DNA of 64,000 nucleotides from Paenibacillus sp. FSL H8-0548. Lineage in GTDB: Bacteria; Bacillota; Bacilli; Paenibacillales; Paenibacillaceae. The notes beneath the pieces are model-generated. The model did not search any database. It saw nothing but the letters and a program-made list of their open reading frames with translations, and had not been told where the DNA came from. The stretch lies in the NCBI RefSeq assembly GCF_038630985.1, contig NZ_CP152049.1, forward strand, positions 5,352,501-5,416,500, read 5' to 3'. Positions within the stretch are counted from its first letter, which is position 1, and every line of letters begins with the position of its first letter. The position numbers and the translations under genes are program-made. Positions 1-7,179 of the stretch are shown in pieces.

Positions 1-38
1 TATCCTTCACTGGCATTCGCTTCGATTGATGAAGCAAA

Positions 39-114
39 TGGTGAGCCATGAAGGATTCGAACCTTCGACACCCTGATTAAAAGTCAGGTGCTCTACCAAC
101 TGAGCTAATGGCTC
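39..114 (-). tRNA. tRNA-Lys (anticodon TTT)
   Basis: Read on the minus strand, this 76-nt segment folds as a standard cloverleaf. The 7-bp acceptor stem is GAGCCAT/ATGGCTC, the D-arm is TAGCTCAGTTGGTAGAGC, the anticodon loop is CTTTTAA with anticodon TTT, and the T-arm contains GGTTCGAATCC. The 3' CCA is encoded. It is the last gene of a four-tRNA run (Asn-Ser-Glu-Lys). Confidence 0.97.
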
Positions 115-164
115 TCGGTGTAATTATAATCGAGCTCTAAAGAGCTGAAACACTTAAGTGAAAG

Positions 165-239
165 TGGTGACCCGTAGGGGACTCGAACCCCTGTTACCTC
201 CGTGAAAGGGAGGTGTCTTAACCACTTGACCAACGGGCC
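165..239 (-). tRNA. tRNA-Glu (anticodon TTC)
   Basis: This is a minus-strand cloverleaf with acceptor stem GGCCCGT/ACGGGTC (one G-U pair). The anticodon loop is CTTTCAC with anticodon TTC, the T-arm is GGGGTTCGAGTCCCC, and CCA is encoded. It lies about 50 nt upstream of tRNA-Lys in transcription order and is probably co-transcribed with it. Confidence 0.97.
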
Positions 240-344
240 CTATATGTTGCTTTAAGCTTGTCTTCGCGAATTCTGCAACCTTGAGTGGCAAATAAAAAAG
301 ACCGGATGAACGGTCTTCCCGTTACAAACATTCGTGAAAAAATG

Positions 345-435
345 TGGCGGAGAGAGAGGGATTCGAACCCTCGCACCACTTACGCAGTCTAACCCCTTAG
401 CAGAGGGTCCCCTTGAGCCACTTGGGTATCTCTCC
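345..435 (-). tRNA. tRNA-Ser (anticodon GCT)
   Basis: At 91 nt this is a class II tRNA with a long variable arm. The acceptor stem is GGAGAGA/TCTCTCC, the anticodon loop is CTGCTAA with anticodon GCT (codons AGC/AGT), the T-arm contains GGGTTCGAATCCC, and CCA is encoded. It is the second gene of the tRNA run. Confidence 0.97.
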
Positions 436-440
436 AAATC

Positions 441-516
441 TGGCTCCCCGAACAGGACTCGAACCTGTGACAACTCGATTAACAGTCGAGTGCTCTACCA
501 ACTGAGCTATCAGGGA
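441..516 (-). tRNA. tRNA-Asn (anticodon GTT)
   Basis: This is a 76-nt minus-strand cloverleaf with acceptor stem TCCCTGA/TCGGGGA, anticodon loop CTGTTAA with anticodon GTT, and encoded CCA. It is the first gene of the tRNA run and starts just downstream of the SprT-like gene. The Asn-Ser-Glu-Lys order matches the start of the B. subtilis trnS cluster, minus its Gln gene. Confidence 0.97.
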
Positions 517-543
517 AAAGTAAAAGCGACAATTAATAATATA

Positions 544-1023
544 TCATGTAGCTTTTCCTTTGTCAATCATAATCAACAATAATTTTCCGCGACATTTGCC
601 ACAAACGTACTTTGCGGGGTCTACCTTCCGCTTGCGTAAATATTCCGTGCCGCAATTACGGCAAATAAGCTTGTACCGAAACGGCTGCTGCTTACGCTCC
701 GCACGCTCTGGCAGCGATTGGCAAAAGCGTGATCCGCCAACGTGAGCCAGCAAATTTTTGAAATCAGCATCCCGATGCTTATATCCCCGCTTCATAATAT
801 GCAAATGATAATGACAAAGCTCGTGCTTAATAATTTTCTCCGTTTCGCCCGGCCCAAATGCAGTCAGCTGATGCGGACTGATTTCAATATGGTGCGTATG
901 TGTAAAATAACGCCCGCCCGTCGCCTTCAGACGCGCATTAAATGTTGCTTGGTGTAGAAACGGCCGTTTAAAATAATTCATTGAAATTTGCTCCACCCAT
1001 TGCTGCAATGCTTCATTATCCAT
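544..1023 (-). CDS. SprT-like zinc metalloprotease family protein
   Basis: This is a 159-aa soluble protein. An HExxH zinc site (HELCH, residues 67-71) is preceded by a hydrophobic helix, and a C-terminal zinc ribbon has CxxC pairs at 121/124 and 141/144. That is the layout of bacterial SprT-like proteins such as B. subtilis YdcK. The fold is related to DNA-protein crosslink proteases such as Spartan, but the bacterial substrate is not established. The start is supported by a GGGGGAG ribosome site 8 nt upstream. cmpA lies close by and tRNA genes follow directly. The family call is firm; the physiological role is open. Confidence 0.9.
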   Translation of the reverse strand: MDNEALQQWVEQISMNYFKRPFLHQATFNARLKATGGRYFTHTHHIEISPHQLTAFGPGETEKIIKHELCHYHLHIMKRGYKHRDADFKNLLAHVGGSRFCQSLPERAERKQQPFRYKLICRNCGTEYLRKRKVDPAKYVCGKCRGKLLLIMIDKGKAT

Positions 1024-1044
1024 TGATTATTCTCCCCCACCTAC

Positions 1045-1074
1045 TTGAATTTTAAAGCCACGATACGCTACACT
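1045..1074 (+). promoter_or_regulatory. candidate sigma-A promoter for the 120-aa gene at 1143
   Basis: A TTGAAT -35 (1045-1050) and a TACACT -10 (1069-1074) are separated by 18 bp. They lie in the gap between the divergent SprT-like gene and the plus-strand ORF at 1143. The match is fair, not perfect. Confidence 0.4.
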
Positions 1075-1142
1075 GTCAAGTAGGAATTAAAAAAAAGACA
1101 GTTGAAGTACGGTAACATACCGAGGGGAGACCAAAAAATATT

Positions 1143-1505
1143 ATGGCTACAATGCGCTACGTTTTACTCAAACAGAATGAGAGCATCTTTTTCGTCGAAA
1201 TGCCCTCTTCGCACGCTTATCAGCTAAGCGCGCTTAATTTGCGGCTTCATAAAGAAATCGATAAATTGACCGCAGAGCATATTCCAAGCTTGCCCTACGC
1301 AGTAGCGGAATGCAACGATGTTGAGCTTCATGATTCATCTCTTGAGATCATCAATGGACTTGACTATATTAACAGCTTGGAGCAGGATTTCGTCCGTGTA
1401 CAAGAGAACTCCTATCCGCTTATTTCATTATTGACAGAAATTCGGGCGCTGCAAGCACAACTCGAGCAATGGTACGAGGAATACGAAGAAGAACAGACCA
1501 TTTAA
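1143..1505 (+). CDS. hypothetical protein, 120 aa
   Basis: I do not recognise this protein. It is acidic, especially at the C-terminus (residues about 108-118 contain a run of Glu and Tyr), and has no signal peptide or membrane segment. The middle looks helical (leucine- and glutamate-rich), with a likely short coiled coil near residues 95-115. A GAGGGGA site lies upstream but further than usual from the ATG. It is transcribed away from the SprT-like gene and towards cmpA, about 80 nt before it, so it may share a transcript with cmpA. Base composition resembles the neighbours. Confidence 0.65.
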   Translation: MATMRYVLLKQNESIFFVEMPSSHAYQLSALNLRLHKEIDKLTAEHIPSLPYAVAECNDVELHDSSLEIINGLDYINSLEQDFVRVQENSYPLISLLTEIRALQAQLEQWYEEYEEEQTI

Positions 1506-1584
1506 TGCGGACATGCACGGTCAATCGCCCTCTCCCATATTGTAGTATTACAACAGGTTAGCCCCTTGGAGGAGGACGATGCGT

Positions 1585-1728
1585 ATGCCACAGTGGCTGT
1601 GCAATCAACTTATGCGCGCATTTCAGAAGAAAGATCGCAGGCAAATTAAGCTGCTGAACGAGTGCTGGTATTTTTACCGCAACAAACAAAGCCCGAAGGA
1701 ACAAAGCAACGGCACTGAGTTTCAATAA
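1585..1728 (+). CDS. cmpA: cortex morphogenetic protein CmpA
   Basis: This is a 47-aa gene. The product starts MPQWLCNQLMRAF and carries the block QIKLLNECWYFYR at about residues 20-32, which closely matches B. subtilis CmpA (about 37 aa, with QIKLLNQCWYFYR). In B. subtilis CmpA is a checkpoint factor that works with the ClpXP protease to remove the coat protein SpoIVA from cells with defective spore envelopes. The ATG at 1585 is preferred over the one at 1579 because the GGAGGAGG site ends 9 nt before it and the protein then begins MPxWL as in the family. The C-terminus is about 10 residues longer than in Bacillus. Location between tex and the SprT-like gene supports the call. Confidence 0.9.
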   Translation: MPQWLCNQLMRAFQKKDRRQIKLLNECWYFYRNKQSPKEQSNGTEFQ

Positions 1729-1797
1729 AGCTTCCATTTGAATTCTATAACCGCGAGTATCTCCCGGTAAACATGAACAAAGCTTTTTATGTTAATC

Positions 1798-2107
1798 TAT
1801 ATAAGATGAACTAAACATTTACGTTTTGGGCGCTGCGCGAGTAGATCATTCTGAAGGGTCGCTGTTGCAGCCAGATTCTTTGGTTCCCTAAGACATTTAA
1901 AGGTAAGAATCCGGCTGCAAAGGCGAACACTTCGTTTCTAGAGAAACGATCTTCTCGCTTCGTTAAACCTTCATTTTTCTAAAATATAGGAAAAGATATC
2001 CTTTCGCTATAGCTTCTCTATATTTCTCCGGAATGAAACGCGCCATCGCCATAAAGACGGCGACAGCCGTTTCACCTGGTTTCTAAAACTTTAGTTCAAC
2101 TTATATA
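1798..2107. mobile_element. MITE-like element with 18-bp terminal inverted repeats
   Basis: Left end TATATAAGATGAACTAAA (1798-1815) and right end TTTAGTTCAACTTATATA (2090-2107) are inverted copies with one mismatch, enclosing 310 bp with no ORF. The interior holds a hairpin around 1872-1922 (AGCCAGATTCTT / AAGAATCCGGCT) and a full minus-strand copy of the dispersed double-hairpin module (1981-2077). This fills most of the gap 1729-2176. It looks like a non-autonomous transposon-type element; no transposase was found in the window to pair it with. Confidence 0.7.
1981..2077 (-). repeat. dispersed double-hairpin module, copy 1 (inside the MITE)
   Basis: On the minus strand it begins AGGTGAAACGGCTGTCGCC and ends with TCCTATATTTT. 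Hairpin I pairs GAAACG with CGTTTC around a GC-rich inner stem; hairpin II pairs AAATATAG with CTATATTT. Three other full copies lie at 32264, 34217 and 54113. This copy carries the most changes in hairpin II. Confidence 0.85.
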
Positions 2108-2130
2108 ATAACTACTTATATCCGCACGAC

Positions 2131-2163
2131 AAAACCGGCCTTTCAAATTGAAAGGCCGGTTTT
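2131..2163 (-). terminator. bidirectional rho-independent terminator after the nitroreductase
   Basis: The perfect stem AAACCGGCCTTTC / GAAAGGCCGGTTT with a short AATT-type loop lies 14 bp beyond the nitroreductase stop and has short A/T runs on both sides. Confidence 0.85.
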
Positions 2164-2176
2164 ATATTTATATCCC

Positions 2177-2854
2177 TTATTTTAGGCCGTTAAAAAAGGT
2201 TACCTCATCGATTGGCAAGCGAGTCGTTGGATGTCCTTCAGCGGCAGCTTTGCCGATGGGCAGCAGCAAGGTCGGCAAATAACGATCAGAGATGTTGAAC
2301 AGCTCTTTTACTTGATCACGGTTATAGCCGCCCATAGGAACGGTATCATAGCCCTTGGCACGCGCTGTCAGCATAATTTGCATCGCCACAAGACCTGTAT
2401 CAAATACGACGATTTCTTTCAAACGCTCTGCTGGCAGCTCAGCATACATCTTCGTTGATTTGGCAATAAAGTTGCTTGCCACTTCCTCTGTCATATATCC
2501 AGCAGCAACAGCTTCTGCATAGATATTTTCTGATAAATTATACATTTCCAAATCGCCCAGTACAATAATAACTGCAGCTGCCTCAACAACCTGCTGTTGA
2601 TTGAATGCGATCGGAAGCAGCTTTTGTTTCAATTCAGGATCAGTCACAACTAGAAAACGCCAAGGCTGCATGTTAGAGGATGAAGGTGACTTCGTTGCAA
2701 TTTCTAATATTTCACGAAGCTCTGCTTCTGAAATAGCGACATCCTTATCGTATTTACGAACGGAACGACGACCATTTAAAACGGTGAAAAAAGAAGCTTC
2801 AGCTCCTTCATTCATTTGAACATTTACTTGTGAATCAATTTGAGTTGTTGACAT
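2177..2854 (-). CDS. nitroreductase family FMN-dependent oxidoreductase
   Basis: This is a 225-aa protein with the nitroreductase signatures. An N-terminal RRSVRKYD segment binds FMN phosphate, SPSSSNMQPWRF lies near residues 57-68, and a C-terminal GKAAAEGHPTTR segment follows. It resembles the B. subtilis YodC/YdgI group, which reduces nitro compounds or quinones with NAD(P)H; the substrate cannot be read from the sequence. The start is the ATG with GGAGGG 7 nt upstream, not the longer in-frame opening. It follows an Rrf2-type regulator on the same strand and has its own strong promoter with a palindrome over the -10, suggesting local control, perhaps by oxidants or electrophiles. Confidence 0.9.
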   Translation of the reverse strand: MSTTQIDSQVNVQMNEGAEASFFTVLNGRRSVRKYDKDVAISEAELREILEIATKSPSSSNMQPWRFLVVTDPELKQKLLPIAFNQQQVVEAAAVIIVLGDLEMYNLSENIYAEAVAAGYMTEEVASNFIAKSTKMYAELPAERLKEIVVFDTGLVAMQIMLTARAKGYDTVPMGGYNRDQVKELFNISDRYLPTLLLPIGKAAAEGHPTTRLPIDEVTFFNGLK

Positions 2855-2949
2855 GGGTTTCCCTCCAAGGAAAAATTTTATCTGTGCATTATTTTGCTCA
2901 GTTACTTTCAAAAAAATGTGTCTATTCAAACACAGCTAACATTTACTTA

Positions 2950-2998
2950 ACTGTACATTTTATATACACAGTATAGGTCGATCATTTCATTTTGTCAA
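2950..2998 (-). promoter_or_regulatory. sigma-A promoter and candidate operator of the nitroreductase gene
   Basis: On the minus strand, a consensus -35 TTGACA (2993-2998) and -10 TATACT (2970-2975) have a 17-bp spacer. An imperfect palindrome with arms ACTGT and ACAGT (2950-2972) overlaps the -10 and the start region. A repressor bound there would block RNA polymerase. The adjacent Rrf2 gene is the obvious candidate, by inference only. Confidence 0.75.
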
Positions 2999-3030
2999 TC
3001 CATTGAAATTGTAAAAATTCACTTTTTTCA

Positions 3031-3474
3031 TTAAGGGCTCACTAACGTTCTTTCGGCCAATTGTGCGATCGTGTGCTGCTGCAAAGTTTCAATCGTTTTT
3101 TGCTCGATCTCATTTGCAATAGCAACAAATGCCGACTTCATATGTGGAGCAGCTGCATGGATGCCAACCGTATCCAGCATACCGCTGCAGAGCGGTTCTC
3201 CTACCTTCAAGGCAATGTACACTTCAGCGAGAGTAATGCTCTCTGGCGACCGCATTAAACGATAGCCTCCGTCGCGCCCTTCTCTAGTTGTAATGATTTG
3301 TGCAGCAGCTAGCTTCGCCAGCACTCTGCGCAGCTGCGTTGCTTCTGACTTCAAGCAGCCAGCAATCGCTGCACTTGAGCAAACCTCCGACTTATGCGAA
3401 AGAAAGACGAGTGCTTGCAGCGCATGACCGAACCATTTTGAATGCGACATGCTCATTGGTTTGTCTAATTTCAT
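3031..3474 (-). CDS. Rrf2 family transcriptional regulator
   Basis: This is a 147-aa protein with an N-terminal winged helix-turn-helix (about residues 15-75) and the family's wing motif GRDGGYRLMR at 66-75. Cysteines occur only at 32, 40 and 96, so the three clustered cysteines that hold an iron-sulfur cluster in IscR/NsrR are missing. This makes it an Rrf2 protein of the thiol- or ligand-sensing kind (YwnA/CymR-like), not a clear Fe-S sensor. Of two nearby ATGs the second (3474) gives the better distance, about 10 nt, from AAAGGAG. It sits directly upstream of the nitroreductase and probably controls it. Confidence 0.85.
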   Translation of the reverse strand: MKLDKPMSMSHSKWFGHALQALVFLSHKSEVCSSAAIAGCLKSEATQLRRVLAKLAAAQIITTREGRDGGYRLMRSPESITLAEVYIALKVGEPLCSGMLDTVGIHAAAPHMKSAFVAIANEIEQKTIETLQQHTIAQLAERTLVSP

Positions 3475-3530
3475 AGTCATCTCACTCCTTTTGTAGGGTA
3501 GTAAGCGATGCCATGCTCTTCATCAAGTGT

Positions 3531-3562
3531 AAAGGGCTTGCCTTGGAATAGGCAAGCCCTTT
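3531..3562 (-). terminator. hairpin terminator of tex
   Basis: A perfect 12-bp stem AAAGGGCTTGCC / GGCAAGCCCTTT with an 8-nt loop lies 11 bp past the tex stop. The T-run is short, so efficiency is uncertain. Confidence 0.65.
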
Positions 3563-3573
3563 GTACGATCATA

Positions 3574-5832
3574 TCAATCAGGTCTACGCATCGTCAGGCT
3601 TACACGGCCTTTCTTCTCATCCACGCCGAGCACCCATACCGTCACCGTGTCACCAACCGATACAACATCCATCGGACGTTTAACGAATTTATCGCTCAAT
3701 TGAGAGATATGCACAAGACCGTCATTTTTGATGCCGATATCGACAAAAGCACCAAAATCGATCACGTTGCGAACCGTTCCGTGCAGCTCCATCCCAGGCT
3801 TTAAATCCTCTATATTCAGGACATCCGTATGAAAAATAGGCGGTGGAAGCTCCTCGCGCGGATCACGGCCAGGCCTAAGCAGGCTGTCCATAATATCACG
3901 TAGTGTAGGAACACCTACACCGAGCGCAGCAGCGGTACTCTCTGCATTAAGCTGTGCCAGCTTATCCTTTAGCTCCTCAGAGCCCAGCTGCTTCAGCGTA
4001 AGCCCCAGCTCCTTAAACAGCTTGTCTACGACCTCATAGGACTCTGGATGAATCGGTGTGCTGTCTAGCGGATTAACCGGCTCGACAATACGTAGAAAAC
4101 CGATACATTGCTCATAAGACTTCGCACCAAGGCGAGGTACCTTCTGAAGCTGCGTACGCTTTACAAATCGACCGTTCTCATCGCGGTATTTCACGATGTT
4201 TTTGGCGATCGTGCCATTGATGCCCGCTACATAGGAGAGCAGGGATGCCGAAGCGGTATTCACATCGACTCCGACGTGGTTAACCGCTGATTCCACTACA
4301 CCGCCAAGTGTTTCGTCCAGACGCTTCTGGCTTACATCATGCTGATATTGGCCGACACCAATTGCTTTTGGTTCAATCTTGACGAGCTCAGCAAGCGGAT
4401 CCTGGAGTCTGCGTGCAATCGACACCGCGCTGCGCTCTGCAACATCAAGCTCTGGAAACTCCTCCTGAGCAAGCTTAGACGCTGAATAGACGCTGGCGCC
4501 CGCTTCATTGACGATAATATACTTTAGCTCGGGTCCCGTTTGTGAGGCCGCTTTGCGCTTCCCTATTAGGGTAGCAATAAACTGCTCTGTTTCACGCGAG
4601 GCCGTTCCGTTGCCGATAACAATCAATTCGACTTTATATTGATCAATCAAGCCATTAATCAGCTTCTCTGCTTCAGCCACTTTATTGTTCGGCGGTGTTG
4701 GATAGGAGACCGCTACCTCCAGCAGCTTGCCGATATCATCAATAACGGCAAGCTTACAGCCTGTACGGAACGCAGGATCGACGCCGAGCACGATGTTCCC
4801 TCTAACCGGTGGCTGCAGCAGAAGGTTTCGCAGATTTTCCGAAAATATCGAGATCGCATGCTCTTCTGCCTTCTCCGTCAGCTCTCCTCGCACCTCGCGC
4901 TCAATAGAGGGCGAAATCAGGCGCTTATATGAATCCTCCGTAACCGCAACAAGAATATCTCGTATGGGCTGAGCCGTACCATTCTTAAGCAGCTTGCGCT
5001 GAATATGCTCGTGAATACGCTCGACAGGAACATCAAAGGCAACGCGCAAAATATCCTCACGCTCGCCTCGGTTAATCGCCAGCACCCGATGAGGAGGCAA
5101 TCTTCGAACGGGCTCCTGGTAGCTGTAATACATTTCGTAAACCGTTTCTTCAGCAGCATTTTTAGCTTCTGTTTTGATAAGAGCTTGATCAAATGTAAAT
5201 TTACGAACCCACGCGCGTATAGAAGCGTCATCCGCAATATTTTCAGCTATAATGTCCATCGCACCGTTCAACGCATCCTGAGCAGTTGGCACACCCTTCT
5301 CCTCATTCACATAACGGGATGCCTCCGCAAGGGGATCACCAATGCGCGGCTGCGACCACAGCCATACCGAAAGCGGTTCTAGACCTCTTTCCTTTGCCAC
5401 GCTGGCACGCGTTTTGCGCTTTTGCCGGTAAGGACGGTACAAATCCTCGATCTCTTGCAGCTTCACCGATTTATTAATATCTGCACGAAGAACGTCCGTC
5501 AGCTTCCCTTGCTCATCAATCAGGCGAATAACCTCGCGCTTGCGCTCCTCCAGGTTTCGCATATATTGCAGCTTCTCTTCAATGGATCTCAGATCATTCT
5601 CATCAAGCTCGCCTGTCATCTCTTTGCGGTATCGGGCGATAAACGGAATCGTATTGCCTTCATCAAGCAAGCTCACTGCTGATTTGACCTTCGAAATCGG
5701 AATCGTCAGCTGAGCAGCAATCCCATTCATTATTCGCAGGCTCTCGGCTGCTTTCTGCTCGGTGGTCAGCTTTGACTTCCCAGTGCCTTCATCAGATTCC
5801 TCAATAAAATGCTGTACCTTCGTATCCGCCAA
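3574..5832 (-). CDS. tex: Tex family S1 RNA-binding protein
   Basis: This 752-aa protein has normal family length. Visible domains in order are the N-terminal helical Tex core (about 30-190), a YqgF/RNase H-like domain starting near VLGVDPAFRTGCK (about 345), helix-hairpin-helix segments around 495-560 (LLSYVAGINGTIAKNIV and KVPRLGAKSYEQC), and a C-terminal S1 domain (about 672-748, ending MRRPD). Tex (B. subtilis YdcI) is a cytoplasmic RNA/DNA-binding protein linked to transcription and RNA processing. The start is TTG, supported by AAGGGG about 8 nt upstream. It is the last gene of a three-gene run with the thioredoxin-like and metallo-hydrolase genes (gaps 12 and 23 bp). Confidence 0.96.
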   Translation of the reverse strand: MADTKVQHFIEESDEGTGKSKLTTEQKAAESLRIMNGIAAQLTIPISKVKSAVSLLDEGNTIPFIARYRKEMTGELDENDLRSIEEKLQYMRNLEERKREVIRLIDEQGKLTDVLRADINKSVKLQEIEDLYRPYRQKRKTRASVAKERGLEPLSVWLWSQPRIGDPLAEASRYVNEEKGVPTAQDALNGAMDIIAENIADDASIRAWVRKFTFDQALIKTEAKNAAEETVYEMYYSYQEPVRRLPPHRVLAINRGEREDILRVAFDVPVERIHEHIQRKLLKNGTAQPIRDILVAVTEDSYKRLISPSIEREVRGELTEKAEEHAISIFSENLRNLLLQPPVRGNIVLGVDPAFRTGCKLAVIDDIGKLLEVAVSYPTPPNNKVAEAEKLINGLIDQYKVELIVIGNGTASRETEQFIATLIGKRKAASQTGPELKYIIVNEAGASVYSASKLAQEEFPELDVAERSAVSIARRLQDPLAELVKIEPKAIGVGQYQHDVSQKRLDETLGGVVESAVNHVGVDVNTASASLLSYVAGINGTIAKNIVKYRDENGRFVKRTQLQKVPRLGAKSYEQCIGFLRIVEPVNPLDSTPIHPESYEVVDKLFKELGLTLKQLGSEELKDKLAQLNAESTAAALGVGVPTLRDIMDSLLRPGRDPREELPPPIFHTDVLNIEDLKPGMELHGTVRNVIDFGAFVDIGIKNDGLVHISQLSDKFVKRPMDVVSVGDTVTVWVLGVDEKKGRVSLTMRRPD

Positions 5833-5855
5833 ACGTCATGCCCCTTCCTTGTGCC

Positions 5856-6509
5856 TCATGCTCCCGTATACGGGTTGTTTGCCATTTCGTAACCGATGGT
5901 AGTCCGTCCGCCGTGTCCTGGATATACAATAACATCCGGGCTTAGCTTGTATAGCTTGAGCCTGATTGAATCGTACAGGTCCCGCTCACGCCCGCCAGGC
6001 AAATCTGTTCTTCCGACTGACATTTTGAACAGCACATCACCGGAGAACAGATGGTTGCCGCTTAGGAAGCTCACGCTTCCGGGTGAATGACCTGGCGTGT
6101 GCATGACACGAAAGGATAAGCCAAGCAGCTTTAAGGTTTGACCCTCCGCCAGCGCATATTCAGCTGCATCCGTGGATAGCGGCTCCGTAACATCCTGCCA
6201 TCTCATGGAGCCATTTTTGCGGGGATCAGTCAACCAATCCGCTTCTAAATCATGAATATATACAGGACAGTCAGCTGCTTTGCGCACCTCATCCACACCA
6301 GCCATATGGTCAAAATGTGCATGGGTCAGCAATATAGCCTCTACCTTTACACCTTCCAGCCGCTCCAGCAGTTTTTTTGGATTCATGCCTGGATCAATGA
6401 CGATTGCCCGCTCCTTAGGCTTCTCGCCCTCTGCCGCAGCTGGCTCTGTCACCGTAATTAAATACGCATTCGTCTGCAAGGGGCCTAATGTAAATGTCTC
6501 AATTTTCAT
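5856..6509 (-). CDS. MBL-fold metallo-hydrolase (glyoxalase II-like)
   Basis: This 217-aa protein carries the metallo-beta-lactamase motif HAHFDH at 63-68, further metal ligands in HTPGHSPGS, SGDVLF and a final YPGHGGRTT. Two metal ions are expected. It belongs to the small hydroxyacylglutathione-hydrolase-like group (B. subtilis YqgX), proposed to act on thioesters such as bacillithiol adducts; the substrate is not shown here. An acidic insertion (about residues 22-34, rich in Glu, Ala and Pro) interrupts the first strands. The second ATG is preferred because GAGG lies 8 nt before it. It sits between the thioredoxin-like gene and tex. Confidence 0.9.
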   Translation of the reverse strand: MKIETFTLGPLQTNAYLITVTEPAAAEGEKPKERAIVIDPGMNPKKLLERLEGVKVEAILLTHAHFDHMAGVDEVRKAADCPVYIHDLEADWLTDPRKNGSMRWQDVTEPLSTDAAEYALAEGQTLKLLGLSFRVMHTPGHSPGSVSFLSGNHLFSGDVLFKMSVGRTDLPGGRERDLYDSIRLKLYKLSPDVIVYPGHGGRTTIGYEMANNPYTGA

Positions 6510-6521
6510 CGTCATAGCCTC

Positions 6522-7088
6522 TTATATCGACTCCAGTAACGTACGAAGCTCTTTCACGATAACGGACTGATAGGCCGTACCCTCACCATAGCGACGACCC
6601 ATTTCTTTTCTTGTAACCGCAAGATTATCTTGATAATCAGCTGCCTCACGGTCGGGGTTTTCTTTCTTAAATGCAATCATCGCTTCCTGTACATGAGCAG
6701 GGCGCGGGCCCCACTTACCAAGTACGGCTCCGCCTGTATCTGCAATAATAACAACAGGTACCGATCGTCCGCCCATCGTCAAAAACTCATCCATCGTATC
6801 GAGGTTTTCTTCCATAATAAGCACCTCAGTCTCGATGCCGCTGTCCTCCAGTGCCTTGAACACAACAGGGATATTGCGGACTACATCGCCGCACCAATCT
6901 GCCATCAAGATCAATACACGAAGATCATCTCGGTTATTCAGCGATTCAAAATATTCCTTATCGCTCTCATCCGTCCAGACGAATTTCTCAGACCAATCGA
7001 TAAATGTTTCTTTATTTTTTGTCATGCCATCAATAAATTGCTGCGGGCTAATCCCTTTGCCAAGCTTGTTTGCTATACTTTTGCTCAT
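6522..7088 (-). CDS. thioredoxin-fold protein with a single active-site Cys
   Basis: This 188-aa protein has a thioredoxin fold: a strand then ADWCGD (residues 63-68) and a cis-proline loop RSVPVVI near 110. The usual CxxC is changed to Cys66-Gly-Asp-Val, so a classic dithiol exchange is not possible; monothiol or non-redox roles remain open. It matches the group annotated as thioredoxin family proteins of about 180-190 aa in Bacilli. The GAGGG site is 6 nt before the ATG. It heads the run leading to the metallo-hydrolase and tex, from a promoter that overlaps the end of the DedA gene. Confidence 0.85.
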   Translation of the reverse strand: MSKSIANKLGKGISPQQFIDGMTKNKETFIDWSEKFVWTDESDKEYFESLNNRDDLRVLILMADWCGDVVRNIPVVFKALEDSGIETEVLIMEENLDTMDEFLTMGGRSVPVVIIADTGGAVLGKWGPRPAHVQEAMIAFKKENPDREAADYQDNLAVTRKEMGRRYGEGTAYQSVIVKELRTLLESI

Positions 7089-7149
7089 ATGAATCCCTCT
7101 TTCGTCTATTAGTGGTCAATCCTTCACGTTATGCAGAGTTCACTATTCT

Positions 7150-7179
7150 ATTATACCGATTTGCCGCGTGAGCGTACAA
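7150..7179 (-). promoter_or_regulatory. predicted sigma-A promoter for the thioredoxin-like/MBL/tex run
   Basis: On the minus strand, -35 TTGTAC (7174-7179) and a perfect -10 TATAAT (7150-7155) are 18 bp apart. The -35 lies inside the last codons of the upstream DedA-type gene. The transcript would start about 55 nt before the thioredoxin-like ATG. Confidence 0.6.

Noticed and set aside
252..582. Small ORFs on both strands over the tRNA genes
   Set aside because: They lie entirely across tRNA-Ser and tRNA-Asn and are explained by them.
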